Positions 16,854 through 23,360 of a stretch of 64,000 bases of DNA are shown piece by piece. The stretch spans positions 22,717 to 86,716 of the forward strand of contig NJBM01000023.1 in assembly GCA_005223045.1 (NCBI GenBank). Reading direction: 5' to 3'. Position 1 is the first letter of the stretch. Each line of letters opens with the position of its first letter. The stretch is from Planctomycetes bacterium B3_Pla (GTDB lineage Bacteria; Planctomycetota; Phycisphaerae; Sedimentisphaerales; Anaerobacaceae). The translations under genes and the position numbers were made by a program. The notes under the pieces were generated by a model. That model saw only the letters and a list, made by a program, of their open reading frames with translations. It had not been told where the DNA came from and searched no databases.

Positions 16854-19592
16854 TCACACAGTCACGGGATCAACTTTATTGGGGTCTATGTCCAAATCCG
16901 TTATAGCTTTTTCTGCAACCTTCTTTTCCAAACCGGCTTCGGCAGCTAGCGCTTGCAGCGCAGCCAGCGCGATATGGCGTGCGTCAACTTCAAAATAATC
17001 GCGCAACGCCTCTCTCGTATCGCTGCGCCCGTAACCGTCTGTCCCGAGGGCGACCAAGCGGCCGGGAAGCCACTTTGCAATCGAACAAGGCAGGCTCTTG
17101 AGGTAATCGGACGCGGCCACAAAAACGCCTTGGGCTCCCGAAAAACATTGCTGCGTATAGCACTTCCTGGCCTTGTCGCCCGGGTGCAGCATGTTCCACC
17201 TGTCGGTCTCCATGCCGTCGCGGTACAGTTCCTTATAGCTCGTGACGCTCCAAACGTCGGCCGCCACTTCGTACCTGGTTTCGAGAATCTCCGCCGCCTT
17301 TATCGCCTCATTCAAGATCGCGCCGCTTCCCAGCAGTTGCGCCCTGGCCTTCGGATGCTCGATCTCCGACGCCCTGCATTGATAGAGCCCCTTGAGAATA
17401 CCATCCTCGACGCCCTCCGGCATGGGCGGCATGGGATACAACTCGTTCATCATCGTGATATAATAGATGCAATTCTCCTGCTTCTCGTACATTCTATATA
17501 GGCCGTCGCGGACAATGACGGCCATCTCATAAGCAAAAGCCGGATCGTAAGCCTTGAGGTTCGGTGCGGCATACGCAAAGTGATGGCTGTGCCCGTCCTG
17601 GTGCTGAAGTCCTTCCCCCGCCAGGGTCGTTCTGCCGGAAATACCTCCTATCAGGAAGCCTCTGGCCTGGGCATCGCCAGCCGCCCAAATCAGGTCGAAC
17701 ATCCTTTGGTAGCCAAAAATGGAATAGAACAGATAGAAGGGAATTGTGCTCAGCCCGTGCGTAGCGTATGCCGTACCTGCGGCGATAAAAGACGACATTG
17801 AGCCGGCTTCGGTGATTCCTTCCTCCAGGATGGCCCCGTCTTTGCGCTCGTTGTAAAACAGCAGACTCTCTTTGTCCACCGGTTCGTACAATTGGCCCAC
17901 AGAAGAGTATATCCCGACCTGCTTGAACAAGGCCTCCATTCCGAATGTCCGGGCTTCGTCCGGAACTATAGGTACGATCAGTTTGCCGATTGCCTTATCT
18001 TTCAGCAGCTTACCCAGAAGCCGCACAAGAGCCATCGTAGTAGCTACGGAACGGCCCTCGCTGCCCTTAAAGAATTCCTGGAAGCAATCATCGGCAGGTG
18101 TCTTGATCGGCCTGCTCTCAACGACTCGCCTGGGGACGTAGCCGCCGAGTTTCTTCCTGCATTCGCGAAGATATCTTATCTCCTCGCTCTCTTCACGCGG
18201 CCTGTAGAAAGGAGCCTCCTGTACCTCCGCATCGGGTATGGGAATGCCGAATCGGGTTCTAAATTCCAGCAGCTCCTGTTCGTTTAGTTTCTTCTGCTGG
18301 TGCGTGACGTTCCGACCTTCTCCCGCCTCGCCAAGGCCGTAACCTTTTATAGTCTGCGCGAGAATTACCGTAGGCGAGCCTTTGTGCTCTACCGCCGCTT
18401 TGTACGCGGCATATACCTTGGCGGGGTCGTGTCCGCCGCGTTTTAACTTCTCTAATTGCTCATCGGAGTAGTTCTTGACCATATCGAGCAATCGCCGGTC
18501 TTTGCCGAAGAAATCCTTGCGAATGTACTCGCCCGGGGAAACTGCATATTTCTGAAATTGACCGTCCGGCAACTCATTCATCCGTTGGACAAGGACGCCG
18601 TCTTTGTCCTTTTCCAGAAGTGGGTCCCACTCCGAACCCCAGATGACTTTGATCACGTTCCAGCCGGCGCCCGCAAAGACAGCCTCCAATTCCTGGATGA
18701 TCTTGCCGTTGCCTCTGACCGGCCCGTCCAGCCTTTGTAGATTGCAGTTGATTACGTAAATCAGATTGTCCAGTTTGTCCCGGCCGGCCAGGCCTATCGC
18801 CCCAAGGCTTTCCGGTTCATCCATTTCCCCATCGCCCAGGAAGGCCCATATCATTTGGTCCGAAGGCCCGGCCAGTCCTCTGTCGTAGAGATAGCGATTG
18901 AATCTTGCCTGGTAGATAGCCATGATCGGGGCCAGTCCCATTGAGACGGTTGGGAACTGCCAGAATTCGGGCATGAGCCGGGGGTGTGGATACGACGGCA
19001 GGCCGCCTTGCTGGTCTAATTCTCTGCGGAAATTCTCGAGATCGAAGCCGGACAGGCGGCCTTCGAGAAAGGCCCTGGCGTAGATGCCGGGAGAGGCATG
19101 GCCCTGAAAGTATATAATGTCGCCGGGATGACTTTCGTTTTTGGCCCGGAAGAAATGATTGAATCCGACTTCCAGCAGCGTTGCGGCCGACGCATAAGTC
19201 GAGATATGCCCTCCTATTCCGCCGACCATCCGGTTGGCGCGCACGACCATAGCCATGGCGTTCCATCGGATGATGCTCTTAATGCGGCGTTCCACATCCC
19301 TCCTGCCGGGATAGCGCGGCTGTCGATCCGGCGGTATGGTATTCACGTAGGGCGTGGTTCTGCTGTGTTGAGGTTGTATGCCGTATTTGCGGGCGCGTTT
19401 CTGCAACTGCTCGAGCAGATCTCCGATCCTTGCCGCCCCTTGATTGCGGTACACCTCATCAAGCGACTCAAGCCATTCTCTGTTCTCAAGCTCTACAGTT
19501 TTCAGATCGCTTTTGGCCATATATTTCAACCTGCCGGCAAGCATATCGTGGCGCTCGCCGTCTCGACGCACGGGCTGCGGAAAGTGCTTCAT
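16854..19592 (-). CDS. aceE: Pyruvate dehydrogenase E1, homodimeric type
   Basis: Homodimeric AceE-type E1 that decarboxylates pyruvate with thiamine diphosphate. Visible marks: NTIPPDRQPRYPG (85-97), YFQGHASPGIYARAFLEGRL (161-180), the thiamine motif GDGEMDEPES (253) through NCNLQRLDGP (282), and QHQDGHSHH in the C-terminal half. The ATG at 19592 directly follows the stop of a 61-codon gene (TGA then ATG), suggesting translational coupling. By comparison with E. coli AceE, an internal start at 19520 (MAKSDLK) would give the usual N-terminus, so the first 24 residues are uncertain. Length 912 against about 890 in E. coli. Confidence 0.94.
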   Translation of the reverse strand: MKHFPQPVRRDGERHDMLAGRLKYMAKSDLKTVELENREWLESLDEVYRNQGAARIGDLLEQLQKRARKYGIQPQHSRTTPYVNTIPPDRQPRYPGRRDVERRIKSIIRWNAMAMVVRANRMVGGIGGHISTYASAATLLEVGFNHFFRAKNESHPGDIIYFQGHASPGIYARAFLEGRLSGFDLENFRRELDQQGGLPSYPHPRLMPEFWQFPTVSMGLAPIMAIYQARFNRYLYDRGLAGPSDQMIWAFLGDGEMDEPESLGAIGLAGRDKLDNLIYVINCNLQRLDGPVRGNGKIIQELEAVFAGAGWNVIKVIWGSEWDPLLEKDKDGVLVQRMNELPDGQFQKYAVSPGEYIRKDFFGKDRRLLDMVKNYSDEQLEKLKRGGHDPAKVYAAYKAAVEHKGSPTVILAQTIKGYGLGEAGEGRNVTHQQKKLNEQELLEFRTRFGIPIPDAEVQEAPFYRPREESEEIRYLRECRKKLGGYVPRRVVESRPIKTPADDCFQEFFKGSEGRSVATTMALVRLLGKLLKDKAIGKLIVPIVPDEARTFGMEALFKQVGIYSSVGQLYEPVDKESLLFYNERKDGAILEEGITEAGSMSSFIAAGTAYATHGLSTIPFYLFYSIFGYQRMFDLIWAAGDAQARGFLIGGISGRTTLAGEGLQHQDGHSHHFAYAAPNLKAYDPAFAYEMAVIVRDGLYRMYEKQENCIYYITMMNELYPMPPMPEGVEDGILKGLYQCRASEIEHPKARAQLLGSGAILNEAIKAAEILETRYEVAADVWSVTSYKELYRDGMETDRWNMLHPGDKARKCYTQQCFSGAQGVFVAASDYLKSLPCSIAKWLPGRLVALGTDGYGRSDTREALRDYFEVDARHIALAALQALAAEAGLEKKVAEKAITDLDIDPNKVDPVTV

Positions 19593-19778
19593 TCATAGCT
19601 TTACAGGTTTACACAGATTCTTTTGGCTCGCCGCTGCGCGTCCACAGCCTTCACAAAAGAATTTGGCGTCTCCGACAAGCTGCCTGTATTCATTGGGATT
19701 GCTCACCTGGAAGCCGAGATTGTTCAAATAGCACAAGTGCTTATCGTGCCCCCGATGGGGCATCTGAGGTTTCGGCAT
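19593..19778 (-). CDS. Small Cys-motif protein upstream of aceE
   Basis: A 61-residue protein whose TGA stop immediately precedes the aceE ATG. It contains Cys16 and then FFCEGCGRAAASQKNLCKPV, three cysteines spaced CxxC-x10-C with a basic tail, which could bind a metal ion. The sequence looks coding (few rare patterns, no repeats). The tight junction with aceE suggests co-translation and perhaps a regulatory or assembly role. I do not recognise a named family, and no function should be assumed. Confidence 0.6.
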   Translation of the reverse strand: MPKPQMPHRGHDKHLCYLNNLGFQVSNPNEYRQLVGDAKFFCEGCGRAAASQKNLCKPVKL

Positions 19779-19857
19779 TTCTCCTGTTCTCCTGAAAGAC
19801 TAACTTGTCGTTTGGCGTCGATCTGGTGAATAGACTGTTACCGTAAAGGAGATCGCG

Positions 19858-19986
19858 ATGAGTTACACTCTTTATGGACTACGATATTGCCCCCAGTCTG
19901 TTATTGCTTCTACTCAGAAGTATATTGCCGCCCGGCCCCGCCTTTACTTCGTGTACGGTAATCCCACGGATCTACCGGCGCTATAG
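19858..19986 (+). CDS. Possible 42-aa small protein
   Basis: An ATG preceded by AAAGGAG at six-base spacing opens a 42-codon frame (MSYTLYGLRYCPQSVIAS at its start, NPTDLPAL at its end). It is at the left edge of the defence-like insert. The strong ribosome binding site is the only real support; it may equally be a truncated gene head. No family recognised. Confidence 0.3.
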   Translation: MSYTLYGLRYCPQSVIASTQKYIAARPRLYFVYGNPTDLPAL

Positions 19987-20166
19987 CGCTTCGATCAGTA
20001 CACGACCCAATCTGCCGTGTCTGTGAATTAATACGGCTCCGGCTACAAACGGTTCGCAAAAAGCTTTTCACTGCTTTAGATAGCTTCGACGGTCTCCTAC
20101 GTTTACAACCAAGTTCTTCAACCTAAAAACAGCCAAGTTACGTCCTGGTCACCTATTGGTCAGACT

Positions 20167-20272
20167 AGACAGTTGACTTAATTTTTCCCTTGAAAACTTG
20201 AGTTGTGTGGTTTAGACTTTCCGTAGCAACTATGCGGACAGTGAAACGGCGACGACTTCTTGCAAGGAAATC
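20167..20272 (+). promoter_or_regulatory. Promoter and conserved leader of the RT gene (copy A)
   Basis: A sigma-70 type pair: TTGAAA 20190-20195, 17-base spacer, TAGACT 20213-20218. The whole block recurs before the next gene (21994-22101), by eye about 85% identical. The upstream 22 bases are identical, and the transcribed leader (gtagcaact.tgcggacagtg, then cggcgacgacttctt) is nearly so, while the spacer has drifted. ACAGTTG (20169-20175) and CAACTAT (20227-20233) form imperfect inverted arms around the promoter, as an operator would. An 8-codon frame (MYIVRLRK) from 20275 ends just before the RT start. Confidence 0.65.
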
Positions 20273-20302
20273 ATATGTACATTGTTCGGCTGAGGAAATA
20301 GT

Positions 20303-21850
20303 ATGCCATTAGATAAAGCTTCAATAAACTGGGCATTGTCCCATTTGTCAATACTTGGAGATTCTGATTTATTCCCAAAACCAGTTGAACTTAAGCCGTT
20401 ATTGGATCAAATAGATGATGTTAATACTCTTATATCATCTCGTGACGTTTCACAGTTTATGCCCAATCCTGCAAGAAGGTTCATGGTTCCAAAAGATGAG
20501 TTATCATTCCGGCGGGCAACACAGCTTAATGTCTTCGATTCGGTAATTCTTACTGCCATCATGCACCAGTACGGAGGCGGTATAGAGAAACGACGCCATC
20601 CGATAGATGAAAATATTGTATTTTCCTATCGTTATGGTCCGAAACCAGATTATTGGTTATACAATCGGGATTACAACTGGACTCCTTTTTGGCGACAATG
20701 CTACGAAAAAAGCAAAGACTATTCGCATGCACTTCTTCTGGATATATCTGATTTTTATAACCAGATATATCATCACACTATCGAACTCCAACTGACAGAA
20801 TCAGGTTTCCCAAAACCAGCCGTCAGATGGATTATGAATCTACTTAAATCCTTAACAGCTAAAGTCTCCCGCGGTATTCCTGTAGGTCCGCATGCTGCGC
20901 ATCTTCTTGCGGAAGCCAGTTTGATACCATTAGACAACAGTCTAACAAGTCATGGTATTGAATATGTCCGTTTTGTTGATGACATTATCGTGTTTGAAAA
21001 TGGAGCGGAAGAGTGTCGCAAACAACTTTATCAGATAGCAGATATTTTGGATAAACAGCAAAGGCTCATTTTAAATAAATCAAAAACATTACTACATACA
21101 CAGGAAGACATTCAAAAGCTATGCTCAGAAAGAATAGAAGATAGACCTATCAATGATTTGGAGAAACAACTTCTTCACATCATAAGAAAATATTCGGGAG
21201 GAAATCCATATCAGATAGTTTTACTAAGCGAAGTAACCTCCGATGATCTTGCCGAGTTTAGGACAGATGTGATTGAATCGATTCTCCAGGAATATCTTGA
21301 TTCCCGTCCTACAGATTTTATTAGGTTCCGTTGGTTCTTGCGCAGACTAACACAGATCGGACATCCAGGCGCTGTTCACTACTGCTTGACACACCTAGAA
21401 TCATTGACGCCTGCACTTTCTGATGTTTGTCATTATCTCCTTGCAGCATCTCAAAATCAAAACGGAGAACTTCCTGACATCGGCAAAGAACTAGTCCTTG
21501 CATTGGATAATGACTTGATCAGAACGAATGAGTATTTCCAGATATGTATATTGTCTCTATTTGGCAGGAATGCAGCTTATAATCATTTCCCAAATTTGTT
21601 AGACCGGTATGGGACAGGGTCTTCACATGTCAAGAGAGAAATCATTCTCGCAGCACGTAGTGCCAATAACAGTGATTGGCTACGGGAGTTGAAAGAATCA
21701 TTTTTAGGTTTTGAAAGTTGGACTGCTACAGCTTTCCTTGTTGCGGCAAAGTCACTACCCGAAGAAGAGAGAAGATTCTTTGTAAACGGCTTGCCGAAAG
21801 GTAACGACTTTATAGAACTGATCAAGAAATGGACGAAATCAAAAAGTTAG
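20303..21850 (+). CDS. Defence-type reverse transcriptase (Abi/UG/DRT-like) with HEAT-like C-terminus
   Basis: A 515-residue protein behind GAGGAAATAGT. The polymerase motifs are present: motif A LLLDISDFYNQIY (Asp147), motif B RGIPVGPHAAHLLAE (190-204), motif C YVRFVDDIIVF (Asp226, Asp227) and motif D LNKSKT (257-262). FVDD in place of YADD, and RGIPVG with no intron maturase or endonuclease domain, point to the abortive-infection/unknown-group (DRT) reverse transcriptases rather than group II introns or retrons. Residues from about 330 on are helical pairs (for example REIILAARSANNSDWLREL), like the alpha-repeat domain of AbiA/AbiK. It is AT-richer than its neighbours. Exact DRT class not assigned. 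Confidence 0.85.
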   Translation: MPLDKASINWALSHLSILGDSDLFPKPVELKPLLDQIDDVNTLISSRDVSQFMPNPARRFMVPKDELSFRRATQLNVFDSVILTAIMHQYGGGIEKRRHPIDENIVFSYRYGPKPDYWLYNRDYNWTPFWRQCYEKSKDYSHALLLDISDFYNQIYHHTIELQLTESGFPKPAVRWIMNLLKSLTAKVSRGIPVGPHAAHLLAEASLIPLDNSLTSHGIEYVRFVDDIIVFENGAEECRKQLYQIADILDKQQRLILNKSKTLLHTQEDIQKLCSERIEDRPINDLEKQLLHIIRKYSGGNPYQIVLLSEVTSDDLAEFRTDVIESILQEYLDSRPTDFIRFRWFLRRLTQIGHPGAVHYCLTHLESLTPALSDVCHYLLAASQNQNGELPDIGKELVLALDNDLIRTNEYFQICILSLFGRNAAYNHFPNLLDRYGTGSSHVKREIILAARSANNSDWLRELKESFLGFESWTATAFLVAAKSLPEEERRFFVNGLPKGNDFIELIKKWTKSKS

Positions 21851-21993
21851 ACGAACAAGGCGCTTCAGCGGACGGCTGACCGCCGCCGCATACACGCCAT
21901 AAAACGCCACCTATCCGTAACCGACTCGTTGAATTGTCCGAAATCAGGCAAAAATGCAAGGATTGTAATGGTTGAGGGGACCGTTCTGAAGCC
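21851..21993 (+). other. Gap after RT stop; RT frame stays open
   Basis: After the TAG stop the same frame continues without a stop for 50 codons (TNKALQRTADRRR at first, VEGTVLKPDS at the end) to TGA inside leader copy B. The start of this stretch, acgaacaaggcgcttcag, resembles widespread intergenic repeats. It may be a former C-terminal extension, a read-through tail or a repeat; I cannot decide. Confidence 0.35.
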
Positions 21994-22101
21994 AGACAGT
22001 TGACTTAATTTTTCCGTTGACAATCTGCATTCTTCGGTATAGGCTTTCTGTAGCAACTGTGCGGACAGTGAAAACGGCGACGACTTCTTACAAGGAAACC
22101 A
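21994..22101 (+). promoter_or_regulatory. Promoter and conserved leader of the TIR-like gene (copy B)
   Basis: TTGACA 22017-22022, 17-base spacer, TAGGCT 22040-22045: a good sigma-70 promoter. Arms ACAGTTG (21996-22002) and CAACTGT (22054-22060) are perfect inverted repeats, one upstream of the -35 box and the other at about +1. Downstream, gcggacagtgaaaacggcg and acgacttctt match copy A. The shared block implies co-regulation of the two genes. Confidence 0.68.
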
Positions 22102-22144
22102 ATGCAATGAGTAGTTTTGAGTACAGACCTAAGGGAGAAGCATC

Positions 22145-23023
22145 ATGGCAGAAAAGAAGAAGACCTGTTTCATAATCATGCCCATTTCCACGTCCGATCC
22201 TTTCCTGGACAAGTACAGAGATGGTGTAGAACACTTTAAACATGTCCTCCAATGCCTATTAGTCCCCAGCGTGGAGGCGGCCGGCTACAAAGCAATTTCA
22301 CCTATTGCAAAGGGATCGGATCTCATACAGGCCGAGATTATCAGTAATCTGGAGCAATCCGACATGGTCCTGTGCGACATGTCCTGCCTGAACCCGAACG
22401 TCTTCTTCGAGTTTGGAATTCGCACCTCGCTCAACAAGCCCGTGTGTGTCGTGAAAGACAAACTGACCGAGAAGGTGCCATTTGACACGGGGATTCTTAA
22501 TCACCAGGAATACAGAGAAACCCTTGAGCCGTGGGAATTAGCTGATGAGATCAAGAAGCTCGCAGAACATATCAAAACATCCGAAGAACGCTGCAAAGGG
22601 GAGAACATGCTCTGGAAGTACTTCGGTTTGCGGACCGAGGCAAAGCCCTATACAGGTGATTCCGGCACCGACGCCAAGATGGACTACCTGACAATGCAGA
22701 TGGACTCACTTCGCCACCAGGTAGGCAACATCCACCAGCGCTCCGAACGACACGTTGTACAACCAGAGGGATCGCACATGTTGGACAATGAGAGTCTGTT
22801 CCCTGTAGTCCTGTCGTATCTACCCGATGGAGTTGAACCGACGGCATTTGAATCGCGTTCAGACGGTGACATCCAGCTAACCTACACCGGACCTTTCAGC
22901 CCAATAAACCGATATCGTCTCATTCAGAAGATCATAAAACAATACGGTGTCAAACTGCACTTGGAAAGAGAGCCGAGCGAAGAAACCGAAGACTCCCAAC
23001 AAGGAGCAGAAGACGACGCTTGA
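22145..23023 (+). CDS. TIR/nucleoside-deoxyribosyltransferase-like effector candidate
   Basis: A 292-residue soluble protein behind AAGGGAGAAG. Residues 8-105 show the pattern of the TIR-related nucleoside 2-deoxyribosyltransferase-like fold: CFIIMPIS (8-15), IQAEIISNLEQSDMVLCDMS (61-80) and NPNVFFEFGI (83-92), where Glu89 occupies the usual catalytic glutamate. Such domains cleave NAD+ or nucleosides and are common effectors in defence systems. Residues 205-280 (LFPVVLSYLP to KLHLEREP) form a separate alpha/beta part that I do not recognise and that could sense a ligand. It shares its promoter/leader with the upstream reverse transcriptase. Effector role is inference. Confidence 0.65.
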   Translation: MAEKKKTCFIIMPISTSDPFLDKYRDGVEHFKHVLQCLLVPSVEAAGYKAISPIAKGSDLIQAEIISNLEQSDMVLCDMSCLNPNVFFEFGIRTSLNKPVCVVKDKLTEKVPFDTGILNHQEYRETLEPWELADEIKKLAEHIKTSEERCKGENMLWKYFGLRTEAKPYTGDSGTDAKMDYLTMQMDSLRHQVGNIHQRSERHVVQPEGSHMLDNESLFPVVLSYLPDGVEPTAFESRSDGDIQLTYTGPFSPINRYRLIQKIIKQYGVKLHLEREPSEETEDSQQGAEDDA

Positions 23024-23121
23024 CATCGCGGCTTATGGCCACGTTATCCGATTTGTGTTAAGCCATGCGGGATGAATAGATAAAAAAAGCCCATGTCCCG
23101 AAGAACGCAGGCTCTTGTGTA

Positions 23122-23340
23122 TTACTTCTTGGACTTCTTCTTGCCCCTGGGAGTGACGACTTTGCCATCCTCGTCGTAGCGAACAGACTGAACCTTCGGA
23201 GCAACACCCTTTGTCAGAATACCACGGTTGTAACGGTTTCTGACAGCCTGAACGTGGTCGAAGATAGCTGACTCGCGTCCGGGGAAGTTCTTCTTGATAG
23301 CCTTGCTGATCTGCTCATCCGTCAGCTTGTCCCTGGAGCC
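23122..23340 (-). pseudogene. 5'-truncated gene fragment
   Basis: An open frame of 72 codons with no start codon: it begins after an in-frame stop at 23341 and reads KLTDEQISKAIKKNFPGRES, then DHVQAVRNRYNRG and a Lys-rich tail PRGKKKSKK. It looks like the intact C-terminus of a real protein, helical with a basic tail, of unknown family. Its broken 5' end lies just outside the HEAT-repeat gene and its 3' end faces the RT/TIR insert, so it may mark a rearrangement boundary. Confidence 0.45.
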
Positions 23341-23360
23341 TTATCTCCCTGGGGGACGCC

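Noticed and set aside
20303..21850. Group II intron or retron reverse transcriptase
   Set aside because: No maturase or HNH domain and no intron structure around it; motif C is FVDD rather than YADD, and no msr/msd-like inverted repeat is visible next to it.
21845..21960. Possible integron attC site after the RT gene
   Set aside because: GTTAGAC and acgaacaaggcgcttcag recall attC ends, but no partner core or long inverted structure follows and no integrase is near.
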